Part shown: in pieces, positions 18,384 through 26,664 of the stretch | How the letters are laid out: the number at the start of each line of letters is the position of its first letter | Numbering within the stretch: the stretch's first letter is position 1 | From: Pseudomonas sp. CROZ-RG-20F-R04-15 | Lineage (GTDB): Bacteria > Pseudomonadota > Gammaproteobacteria > Pseudomonadales > Pseudomonadaceae | NCBI RefSeq assembly: GCF_022662375.1 | Contig: NZ_JAKNQL010000001.1 | Coordinates: 248,001 to 312,000, forward strand | Reading direction: 5' to 3' | Length of the DNA stretch: 64,000 nt | Notes under the pieces: generated by a model | What the model saw: only the letters and a program-made list of their open reading frames with translations | What the model was told of the DNA's origin: nothing | The model's database searches: none | Translations under genes and position numbers: made by a program

Positions 18384-19295
18384 ATGAATGAGTCTGTGCG
18401 TTTCGAAGAAAAAGTCGTCATCGTCACCGGAGCCGGTGGTGGCCTCGGACGGGCTCATGCGTTGTTGTTCGCCAAACAGGGCGCCAAAGTACTGGTCAAC
18501 GACCTCGGCGGCTCGACCCAGGGCGAGGGCGCCAATGCTTCCGCTGCCGACCGCGTCGTCGCAGAAATTCGCGCGGCTGGCGGTATCGCCGAAGCCAACC
18601 ATGACTCGGTCACCGACGGCGACAAACTCGTACAAAACGCCCTCGACGTCTTCGGTCGCGTCGACGTGGTGGTCAACAACGCCGGGATCCTGCGTGACAA
18701 GACCTTCCATAAAATGGACGACGCCGACTGGGATCTGGTCTACCGCGTCCACGTCGAAGGCGCTTACAAAGTCACCCGCGCCGCGTGGCCGCACCTGCGC
18801 GAGCAAAACTACGGCCGGGTGATCTTCACTGCCTCGACCTCGGGCATTTACGGCAACTTCGGCCAGTCCAACTACGGCATGGCCAAACTTGGCCTCTACG
18901 GCCTGACCCGCACCCTGGCCATCGAGGGCCGCAAGAACAACATTCTCGTCAATGCCATCGCGCCAACTGGCGGCACGCGCATGACCGAGGGGCTGATTCC
19001 GCCGCAAGTGTTCGAGCAACTGAAACCTGAACTGGTCAGCCCGTTGGTGGTGTATCTGGCGAGCGAACAATGCGAGGAAACCTCCGGACTGTTCGAGGTC
19101 GGTGGCGGCTGGATGGGCAAGGTGCGTTGGGAACGCAGCCTCGGTGCCGGCTTCGACCCTCGCGAAGGGTTCTCGCCGGAAGATGTCGCGGCGCACTGGC
19201 AGCAGATTTGTGATTTCGAAGGGGCGGCGCATCCGAAGGACAATATCGAAGCGCTGAAGGAAATGATGGCGAATTTGCAGAAGTATTCGCTTTAA
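18384..19295 (+). CDS. SDR-family oxidoreductase (HSD17B4/MFE-2-like)
   Basis: NAD(P)-dependent dehydrogenase of 303 residues. Cofactor motif VVIVTGAGGGLGRAHALLFA; NNAG motif VVVNNAGILRDKTFHK; catalytic Ser/Tyr/Lys in TASTSGIYGNFGQSNYGMAK. The long C-terminal extension (GWMGKVRWERSLG, NIEALKEMMANLQ) and the NDLGGS motif match the 3-hydroxyacyl-CoA dehydrogenase part of multifunctional beta-oxidation enzymes. A 3-hydroxyacyl-CoA or hydroxysteroid-like substrate is therefore likely but unproven. GGAG precedes the chosen ATG. Confidence 0.88.
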   Translation: MNESVRFEEKVVIVTGAGGGLGRAHALLFAKQGAKVLVNDLGGSTQGEGANASAADRVVAEIRAAGGIAEANHDSVTDGDKLVQNALDVFGRVDVVVNNAGILRDKTFHKMDDADWDLVYRVHVEGAYKVTRAAWPHLREQNYGRVIFTASTSGIYGNFGQSNYGMAKLGLYGLTRTLAIEGRKNNILVNAIAPTGGTRMTEGLIPPQVFEQLKPELVSPLVVYLASEQCEETSGLFEVGGGWMGKVRWERSLGAGFDPREGFSPEDVAAHWQQICDFEGAAHPKDNIEALKEMMANLQKYSL

Positions 19296-19343
19296 GGGAC
19301 GTTTGAGCCTCGCTGCGTTCTCGATGCGGCGAGGCTCGCTCCA

Positions 19344-19967
19344 TTATTCCTTGTACCGTTTATCAATCATGAACTCCGGGATTCTCCAGTTTGGACCCGG
19401 AATGGCGGCAGCCGCATTGCCCTCAGCCAATACACCCTCATGAAATAATTCCTCATGCGTTCTCCACAATTCACCGCGCGCGATGACTTCAAATCGATAA
19501 CGCCCGAACAGTGTGTCGATTGAGGGAAATGCCAAACCAATAGCCAAAACTGATAACAAGTCTCTGAGACTTTCTTGTCTGACAGCTTGTTCGAGTTTTG
19601 CAATCGAACTCTTGGATCCGCTGACGCATTCAAATGCTTCCAGTTCCTGTTTTTTCGCTGCGTCGATGGCCTCGTCGGTATAGCGTAATGACTCATCGTC
19701 GCTCAGTTTGAAGTCTTCAAGTGTCGCCGTATGGAGGTTATTCCAAAGGGACGGATTACTTTTGGGAATGTAGTCGTCGGCGAATCCCATCGCTCTGAAT
19801 CGCTCCATGATTCGAAGTGAATAGGCATAGAACCGTCGATCGGTATCGGTCATCTCGAGCTTGCGCTCCAGTATGGCGTCAAGACGCTTGATCATGATGA
19901 GGTTGGCTGCAGACCCTTTTCCTTCAATTTTTGTTTTGGCGGCCTCAACAGAACTTTGCTCCAACAT
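19344..19967 (-). CDS. Hypothetical AT-rich protein
   Basis: Protein of 207 residues that I do not recognise. It is mostly helical and charged, with one moderately hydrophobic stretch (LLSVLAIGLAFPSI). There is no signal peptide and no enzyme motif. Base composition is clearly more AT-rich than the neighbours, and the flanking spacer is long, which suggests acquisition by transfer. The coding frame is clean over its length. It could be the immunity or accessory part of a lost element, but nothing in the sequence proves that. Confidence 0.6.
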   Translation of the reverse strand: MLEQSSVEAAKTKIEGKGSAANLIMIKRLDAILERKLEMTDTDRRFYAYSLRIMERFRAMGFADDYIPKSNPSLWNNLHTATLEDFKLSDDESLRYTDEAIDAAKKQELEAFECVSGSKSSIAKLEQAVRQESLRDLLSVLAIGLAFPSIDTLFGRYRFEVIARGELWRTHEELFHEGVLAEGNAAAAIPGPNWRIPEFMIDKRYKE

Positions 19968-20635
19968 TCGTTTTACTCACTGCGAATTTTCGGTTTTGCG
20001 GAGCAATAAACCTATATCAGCTTTCGAACGGAAAAATCTGCATCGATCGTCAGTAATGACCTGCTGGGTTGTATGAATAATGTGCAAGGCGGTTTGAGAG
20101 CTTGGTATTAAAAGATCAGAAGGAGATTTCCTACAGCAATGGGGGATCTTCCCGCTGATGCAGGTGAAGTGGGTAAAGCGGCGCCCATAAAAAAGGCCGC
20201 TGCAAACGCAGCGGCCAAGGTAAGACGTTGGATCAAGGAGCTACAAATCAACGTCAGTGAACACTGGGGCGATAAACCGAAGTCTTCGATTCATCTGAAA
20301 TCTGTCAGCAATGGCCTGAGTTGCTCAAAGGCCAATGCTTCGTGCTTTACGGCGTGTCCCGTGAAAGCGCGTTCAGAATAAGGTCTTGAGCGCGCAGGAA
20401 AAATACCGAATCCGGACATGCACTGTTGCGGGGCATGCAACAGTCCCGTGATCCGACGTGCACCATGCGCTGCACTGATGATCCTCCATCCAGCCGATCC
20501 ATGAACGGCGCAAAGCCCCGCCGCGCAAGGCCATTCATCCTTTCGAGCGACAACACGAATACCTCCTTGGTGCGCTTATCGACGCGGTTGCCCGGCAGTA
20601 GGGTGGGGCCTTCTGTCACTCACCGGGGAAGACGC
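19968..20635. other. 668-base region without a confident gene
   Basis: The left part is AT-rich. A short open frame on the plus strand (20139-20381) begins MGDLPADAGEVGKAAP and has AAGGAG upstream, but about 12 bases from the ATG; it has no recognised family and is probably a remnant. A hairpin at 20189-20216 points to the minus strand with no gene to serve. The right part (20400-20635) is GC-rich leader DNA of the DUF1302 operon. Confidence 0.5.
20189..20216 (-). terminator. Terminator-like hairpin with no visible gene
   Basis: Perfect 9-bp stem GGCCGCTGC / GCAGCGGCC with an AAAC loop. On the minus strand it is followed by TTTTTT. No gene ends just before it on the minus strand, so it may be the relic of a deleted gene or the 3' end of an unannotated RNA. 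Confidence 0.6.
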
Positions 20636-22429
20636 ATGACAAAAACAACAATGCGCGCCATCTTCACACCGCAGGCGCTGGCAGCCGCGGTGGCTTTGGG
20701 TTGCTGCGCTCAGGCGCAAGCGGTTGCGTTCAACATTGGCGAAATCGAAGGCACCTTCGACTCGTCGCTGTCGATCGGCGCGAGCTGGGGCATGCGCGAT
20801 GCCGACAAATCGCTGGTCGGCACAGTCAATGGTGGTACCGGGCAATCCTCGACCGGTGATGACGGGCGTTTGAATTTCAAGAAGGGCGAGACCTTCTCGA
20901 AAATCTTCAAAGGTATTCACGACCTCGAACTCAAGTACGGCGACACCGGTGTCTTCGTGCGCGGCAAGTACTGGTATGACTTCGAGCTGAAGGACGAAGA
21001 TCGCGAGTTCAAGCCGATCAGCGACAGCGGCCGCAAGGAAGGCGCGAAATCTTCCGGCGCGCAGATCCTTGATGCATTCGTCTATCACAACTATTCCATC
21101 GCCGATCTGCCGGGCACCGTGCGCGCGGGCAAGCAGGTCGTGAGCTGGGGCGAAAGTACCTTCATCGGTAACTCGATCAACAGTATCAATCCGATCGACG
21201 TTTCGGCGTTTCGTCGCCCCGGAGCGGAGATCAAGGAAGGCCTGATTCCGGTCAACATGCTGTTTGGCTCGCAAGGCCTGACCGATCAACTGACCGTCGA
21301 AGGCTTCTACCAACTGGAGTGGGACCAGACCGTTCTCGACAACTGCGGCACTTTCTTCGGTGTCGATGTGGCGGCGGACGGTTGCAACAACGGCTACACC
21401 GTTGGCAACCCGGCAATCGCACCGTTTGTCCCGCTGACCCAGGCTTTTGGCCAAGGCATTCAGGTGACTCGCGAAGGCGTGGTGATCCCCCGTGGCGGCG
21501 ACCGCGATGCGCGGGATTCCGGGCAGTGGGGCACGGCGTTGCGCTGGCTCGGTGACGACACCGAATATGGCCTGTATTTCATGAACTACCACAGCCGCAC
21601 GCCAACGGTTGGCACTACCACGGCTGGCCTGTCGACGCTGGCGGCATTGCCGGGCATGGTCGGCATCGCCAATGGTCTGGCACCCGGCAGCGGTTCCGGC
21701 CTGGCGCAGAGTGTGATGCTCGGACGCGGTGGTTACTACCTCGAATACCCGGAAGACATCCGTCTGTACGGCGCGAGTTTCTCCACCACGCTACCCACCG
21801 GCACCGCATGGACCGGTGAGATCAGCTATCGGCCCAACGCTCCGGTTCAGGTCAACACCAACGACCTGACGCTGGCGCTGCTCAACCCCATTGCCGGTGG
21901 CACGGCCTCGCCGCTGGCTACCAGTCCTGGCGCGGACAACAAGGGCTATCGCCGTAAAGAAGTCACGCAAATCCAGAGCACCCTCACACACTTCTTCGAT
22001 CAGGTATTGGGCGCTGAGCGTCTGACCGTGGTTGGCGAAGCCGCCGTCGTGCACGTCGGTGGCCTGGAGTCGCGTAGCGAGCTGCGCTATGGCCGCGACT
22101 CGGTGTACGGCCAGTACGGTTTCGGCGGCGACACCGACGGCTTCGTCACCTCGACTTCGTGGGGCTACCGCGCCCGGGCGATCCTCGATTACGCCAACGT
22201 GATCGGCGGGGTCAACTTCAAACCCAACCTGTCGTGGTCGCATGACGTCGCCGGTTACGGCCCCAACGGCCTGTTCAACGAAGGCGCGAAAGCAATCAGC
22301 GTCGGCGTCGATGCCGACTACCGCAACACCTACACCGCGAGCCTCAGTTACACCGACTTTTTCGGTGGTGACTACAACGTCCTCGAAGACCGTGACTTCG
22401 TGGCCCTGAGCTTCGGCGTGAACTTCTGA
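20636..22429 (+). CDS. DUF1302 family outer-membrane-like protein
   Basis: Exported protein of 597 residues. A signal peptide is visible (ALAAAVALGCCAQAQAVAFN, cleavage after AQA or AVA). It then has the DUF1302 features IEGTFDSSLSIGASWGMRD, RGKYWYDFELKDEDRE, RAGKQVVSWGESTFIGNSIN and the C-terminal SLSFGVNF with a terminal Phe, as for a beta-barrel. DUF1302 proteins occur beside DUF1329 proteins and are linked to handling of hydrophobic substrates, but a precise role is not established. The start follows GGGGAAG. First gene of a two-gene operon. Confidence 0.9.
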   Translation: MTKTTMRAIFTPQALAAAVALGCCAQAQAVAFNIGEIEGTFDSSLSIGASWGMRDADKSLVGTVNGGTGQSSTGDDGRLNFKKGETFSKIFKGIHDLELKYGDTGVFVRGKYWYDFELKDEDREFKPISDSGRKEGAKSSGAQILDAFVYHNYSIADLPGTVRAGKQVVSWGESTFIGNSINSINPIDVSAFRRPGAEIKEGLIPVNMLFGSQGLTDQLTVEGFYQLEWDQTVLDNCGTFFGVDVAADGCNNGYTVGNPAIAPFVPLTQAFGQGIQVTREGVVIPRGGDRDARDSGQWGTALRWLGDDTEYGLYFMNYHSRTPTVGTTTAGLSTLAALPGMVGIANGLAPGSGSGLAQSVMLGRGGYYLEYPEDIRLYGASFSTTLPTGTAWTGEISYRPNAPVQVNTNDLTLALLNPIAGGTASPLATSPGADNKGYRRKEVTQIQSTLTHFFDQVLGAERLTVVGEAAVVHVGGLESRSELRYGRDSVYGQYGFGGDTDGFVTSTSWGYRARAILDYANVIGGVNFKPNLSWSHDVAGYGPNGLFNEGAKAISVGVDADYRNTYTASLSYTDFFGGDYNVLEDRDFVALSFGVNF

Positions 22430-22452
22430 TCTGCCCGAGAAGGATGACTGCA

Positions 22453-23820
22453 ATGCGCAAAATGATTCTGCAATGTGGCGTGCTGGCCCTGAGTCTGCTG
22501 GCGGCCAACGTGATGGCGGCGGTGTCGCCGGAAGAGGCCAACAAACTCGGCACCAGCCTGACCCCGCTGGGTGCCGAGAAAGCCGGTAACGCCGATGGCT
22601 CTATCCCGGCATGGACCGGCGGCATCCCGAAAAATGCTGCTGCGGTGGACAGCAAAGGCTTTCTCGCTGACCCGTTCGCCAATGAAAAACCGCTGTTCAT
22701 CATCACCGCGGCCAACGTCGACAAGTACAAGGACAAGCTCTCCGACGGCCAGGTGGCGATGTTCAAGCGCTACCCGGAAACCTACAGGATCCCGGTCTAC
22801 CCGACCCACCGTACGGTGGCCGTGCCGGCGGAAATCTACGAATCGGCCAAGCGCAGCGCGCTCAACGTGACCACCATCAACGACGGTAACGGCCTGGCCA
22901 ATTTCACCGGCAATCGCTACTACGCGTTCCCGATTCCGAAGAACGGCGTCGAGGTGTTGTGGAACCACATCACCCGTTACCACGGCGGCAACGTCAGACG
23001 CATCATTACTCAGGTGACCCCGCAGACCAACGGCAGCTACACGCCGATCCGCTTCGAAGAAGAGATCGCCGTGCCGCAACTGATCAAGGATATCGACCCG
23101 GAAAAAGCCGCCAACGTGCTGACCTTTTTCAAGCAGTCGGTGACTGCTCCAGCGCGTCTGGCCGGTAACGTATTGCTGGTACACGAGACCCTCGATCAGG
23201 TGAAAGAACCGCGCCTGGCGTGGATCTACAACGCCGGTCAGCGCCGTGTGCGTCGTGCGCCGCAAGTAGCCTATGACGGTCCGGGCACCGCCGCCGATGG
23301 CCTGCGCACTTCGGACAACTTCGACATGTTCTCCGGCGCACCGGATCGCTACGACTGGAAACTGGTCGGCAAGAAGGAAATGTACATCCCGTACAACAGC
23401 TACAAACTCGATTCGCCGAAGCTCAAGTACGACGACATCGTCAAGGCCGGGCACATCAATCAGGACCTGACGCGCTATGAGTTACACCGGGTCTGGGAAG
23501 TGATCGGCACCGTCAAACCGAATGAGCGGCATATCTACGCCAAACGCCACATGTATATCGACGAGGACAGTTGGCAGGTCGCACTGGCCGACCACTACGA
23601 CGGTCGCGGTCAACTCTGGCGCGTAGCTGAAGGCCACTCTGAATATCACTATGAGCATCAGGCACAGGCCTACACACTCGAAGCGCTCTACGACATCATT
23701 GCCGGCCGCTACATTGCCTTGGGTATGAAGAACGAAGAGAAGCACAGTTACGAATTCGGCTTTGAAGCCAAGGCTGCCGACTACACGCCAGCGGCCTTGC
23801 GTGCAGAGGGTGTGCGGTAA
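22453..23820 (+). CDS. DUF1329 family exported protein
   Basis: Protein of 455 residues with a signal peptide (MRKMILQCGVLALSLLAANV, then MAAVSPEEA). The DUF1329 hallmarks are present: NADGSIPAWTGGIPKN, GNRYYAFPIPKNGVEVLWNH, GQRRVRRAPQVAYDGPGTAA and YDWKLVGKKEMYIPYN. It resembles lipoprotein-carrier folds of the periplasm. I chose the ATG at 22453, 9 bases after AGAAGG, rather than the one at 22444. It lies 23 bases after the DUF1302 gene, so the pair is one operon, probably acting together on a lipophilic compound. Confidence 0.9.
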   Translation: MRKMILQCGVLALSLLAANVMAAVSPEEANKLGTSLTPLGAEKAGNADGSIPAWTGGIPKNAAAVDSKGFLADPFANEKPLFIITAANVDKYKDKLSDGQVAMFKRYPETYRIPVYPTHRTVAVPAEIYESAKRSALNVTTINDGNGLANFTGNRYYAFPIPKNGVEVLWNHITRYHGGNVRRIITQVTPQTNGSYTPIRFEEEIAVPQLIKDIDPEKAANVLTFFKQSVTAPARLAGNVLLVHETLDQVKEPRLAWIYNAGQRRVRRAPQVAYDGPGTAADGLRTSDNFDMFSGAPDRYDWKLVGKKEMYIPYNSYKLDSPKLKYDDIVKAGHINQDLTRYELHRVWEVIGTVKPNERHIYAKRHMYIDEDSWQVALADHYDGRGQLWRVAEGHSEYHYEHQAQAYTLEALYDIIAGRYIALGMKNEEKHSYEFGFEAKAADYTPAALRAEGVR

Positions 23821-23844
23821 CGGTTCTGATACATCAGTGGACAA

Positions 23845-23870
23845 AAGGCGACCGCTCGGTCGCCTTTTTT
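23845..23870 (+). terminator. Terminator after DUF1302-DUF1329 operon
   Basis: Stem AAGGCGACC / GGTCGCCTT with a short loop and a following TTTT run, 24 bases after the stop. Confidence 0.88.
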
Positions 23871-23958
23871 ATGGCTGCCAATCAGCGCGCTGAATACTCG
23901 TCAACAAGTGTGTGGGAGAGGGCTAGGGTGACTGCACAACGATAAAAAGGCTCACCCG

Positions 23959-26514
23959 ATGACTGCCATGACGCCCTGCCTGGATCGCCCCGGATTCTTG
24001 CCCAGACTTTCTTCCCACCATCAGCCTCGCAGTCGCTTGAGCGCACCTTTGCTGGCATCGAACGCGCGGGTCAGGCTGTTATGCGCGCCCGCTGGCAGTG
24101 GCAAAACCGCACTGCTGACCGAGTGTCTTCTGCAGGTGCGTGCAGACTGCGAGGCCATTTGGCTGCCGCTGGCGGGAGCGGCGCTCAGTCGTGAGGAATT
24201 CTGCCTGCAACTGACTCGGGCGCTCGGGCTGGTAGAGGACCTTGACGTTACGCAACTGATGGCGGAGCTGGCACGTTGGTCGAGGCCGACTTCGCTGTTC
24301 ATCGACGATTACAGTCGTCTGCCGGATCCGGCTCTGGATGCTTTGCTTGATCGTTTACTGGCGGTCAGCAGCCCGGCGCTCACCTGGTGGATCAGCACTC
24401 GCCGCCGGCCGCAGTGCAACTGGCCGCGCCTGTTGCTCGATGACGAACTGCATGAATCCGAGTGCGCCAGCCTGGCACTGACTCACGATGAGGTCGTATC
24501 GGTATTGCGCCATTTGCCGCCAGAACAGGCGGACCGTGTTGCCACCCGTATCATCCAGCGTACCGGCGGTTGGTGCGCGGGGGCGCGCATGGCGATCCTG
24601 CAAAAATGTGACTGGTCGCAAAACCTGCAGCCGCAGCAGCGTGTCGACACGTTGCTTGATTACCTGCAGCACGAACTCTTCAGCAGCCTGACGCCGGAGC
24701 AGAATGAGGCATGGCGTGTTCTGGCCCATCTGCCACGCTTCAACGCGCCGTTATGCGAGCATTTGTTCGGCCCCGGTGAAGGCGCGCAGTTGCTGCATGA
24801 TCTGCAAGTGCTGGGCTGCTTTATCGAGCCATGGCAGCACTCCGCCGATTGGCTCCAGGTCTGCCGCCCGCTGTCGCGAATCATGCAGGAGTCGCATTGG
24901 TCGTGCGCGCGTTCCTGGCACCGACGCGCCTGTCAGTGGTTCACCGCGACGCAGGATTGGCGGGCAGCATTCGAGCAAGCGCTGTTGGCCGAGGAGTACG
25001 AAACCGCCGTAAGCCTGTTGCAGCATTTGAGCTTCGAGGACTTGTTGGAAGACCAGACCGTTGTCCTGTTGTTGCGCTTGCATGAGCAACGAAGCCAAGA
25101 GCTGACTCTGATGACGCCGCAGTTGATCGGGCTGGTCACCGGGGCGTTATTGTTCGCCGGAAGATTCGAGCAGGCCGGGCAATGCATGGCCCATCTCGTC
25201 CGCTTCATGCCGCAGCCGACAGCGCACCTGGAGCAGCAATTGCTGGCACGTTGGCAGGCGCAACAAGGTTGGCTCTGTCACCTGCAAGGGCAGATGGACC
25301 TGGCGCGCGCCTGCTTTCAGGAGGCGTTGTCAGTACTGGCAGATGATGCTTGGCAGGCGCGTTTGCTGTGCCTGTCGGGACTGACCCAGCAGGCGCTACT
25401 GTGTGGTGAACTTGATCAGGCCCATGCTCTGAACCGCGAGGCGCTGTGCCTGGCGCGCGCTCACGGCTCCTTGCTGTTCGAAGGGTTGCTCGAGCTTGAC
25501 CATGCGCAATGGCTCGAGCAGCGAGGGGCGCCTTTGCGTGCCGACAGTCTGCTCGTGGACATCGAGCATTTGCTGCGCCAGCGCACCGTGTTGCCCGTGC
25601 CGCTGCTGGGCCGGATTGCCCTGCGACGCGGACGGCTGGCGCTGTGCATGGGCCTTGAAGAGCAAGCTGCGGATCTGTTCAGTCGAGGCCTTGAAGATTG
25701 CTCGCGCAGTGAAGACAAACGGGTCTTGTATGGCTACCTGGGACTGGCGCAACTGGCCGGCAACCGAGGTGATTATGCCTGCGCTTTCGAACGCCTGCGC
25801 GAGGCGGAGAGGGTCATGCAGCAGCGGCAGATTCCCGATACGGTCTATCGCGGTGTCGTGCTGCAGGTCAGCAGCCAGTTCTGGTTGCAGCAGGGCCGAC
25901 CGCAGCTGGTGCAAGAAGCGTTGGGCCGGCTGTTACGGCACTACCGCGGCCCCTCCGGGCTGCAGGCACCGCCGGCGACGTTTGAGCTGATTATCCGCGT
26001 TGAATACCTGCTGGTCTGCGCGCACGCGCAATTGAACCCAGATGAAAACGGTCTTCCAACCCTTGAGAAATTGTTGAAACAGGCCCAGGCCAGAGGCATG
26101 TTGACGGCGGAAACGGAGTTGCTGCTGGTCTTCGCCCAGTTGGCCGAATCGAACGGTGACACGGTGGCGGCACAGCAAGCTTTCCAGCGCGCCGGAATGC
26201 TGGTGGAACGCTGCCGTTTGCAGCAAGCCATGCGCGAGTGGGAATTACGCCAGGGCAGCGTTGGCGCGGTAACGTGCAAGCAGGTTTCTGGCCGGCCATC
26301 CCTCAGCGGTGATCATGCGCAGGGTCTCAGCAGGCGTGAACGCGAAGTGTTGATGTTGATCGCTCAAGGCGCTTCGAACCTGCAAGTTGCTGAACAACTT
26401 TTTATTTCATTGCATACAGTAAAAACCCATGCGAGACGAATCAACGGGAAGTTGGGTGTAGAGCGCAGAACCCAGGCAGTGGCGAAAGCAAAGTTGATGG
26501 GGATACTGGTTTAG
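23959..26514 (+). CDS. MalT-like LuxR-family regulator (LAL/STAND)
   Basis: Large transcriptional activator of 851 residues. ATPase part: Walker A LLCAPAGSGKTALLTECL (about residue 40) and Walker B SLFIDDYSRLP. The middle is a long helical TPR-like array (repeated A/G/L patterns, about residues 330-770). The C-terminal LuxR helix-turn-helix is LSRREREVLMLIAQGASNLQ, VAEQLFISLHTVKTHARRIN. Proteins of this build sense a small ligand and activate nearby genes. Position right after the DUF1302-DUF1329 operon suggests it controls that operon, but no operator was recognised. Confidence 0.92.
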   Translation: MTAMTPCLDRPGFLPRLSSHHQPRSRLSAPLLASNARVRLLCAPAGSGKTALLTECLLQVRADCEAIWLPLAGAALSREEFCLQLTRALGLVEDLDVTQLMAELARWSRPTSLFIDDYSRLPDPALDALLDRLLAVSSPALTWWISTRRRPQCNWPRLLLDDELHESECASLALTHDEVVSVLRHLPPEQADRVATRIIQRTGGWCAGARMAILQKCDWSQNLQPQQRVDTLLDYLQHELFSSLTPEQNEAWRVLAHLPRFNAPLCEHLFGPGEGAQLLHDLQVLGCFIEPWQHSADWLQVCRPLSRIMQESHWSCARSWHRRACQWFTATQDWRAAFEQALLAEEYETAVSLLQHLSFEDLLEDQTVVLLLRLHEQRSQELTLMTPQLIGLVTGALLFAGRFEQAGQCMAHLVRFMPQPTAHLEQQLLARWQAQQGWLCHLQGQMDLARACFQEALSVLADDAWQARLLCLSGLTQQALLCGELDQAHALNREALCLARAHGSLLFEGLLELDHAQWLEQRGAPLRADSLLVDIEHLLRQRTVLPVPLLGRIALRRGRLALCMGLEEQAADLFSRGLEDCSRSEDKRVLYGYLGLAQLAGNRGDYACAFERLREAERVMQQRQIPDTVYRGVVLQVSSQFWLQQGRPQLVQEALGRLLRHYRGPSGLQAPPATFELIIRVEYLLVCAHAQLNPDENGLPTLEKLLKQAQARGMLTAETELLLVFAQLAESNGDTVAAQQAFQRAGMLVERCRLQQAMREWELRQGSVGAVTCKQVSGRPSLSGDHAQGLSRREREVLMLIAQGASNLQVAEQLFISLHTVKTHARRINGKLGVERRTQAVAKAKLMGILV

Positions 26515-26664
26515 TTGGCAAGATTTGCTAGTGCAAAGGACTCCGGTTGTTCGTTGGCATTGTTTTGTAAATTGTTCGTCGTTCATGTTGAGTGAAAAAG
26601 AAACTACCTTGCAACTATCTACGGGGCTGTATTCGCAGTGCTGGATAGCAAGTAAGGAAATGTT

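Noticed and set aside
20139..20381. 80-codon frame with an upstream AAGGAG
   Set aside because: Spacing to the ATG is long, no family is recognised and a terminator hairpin lies inside it; kept only as part of the described spacer.
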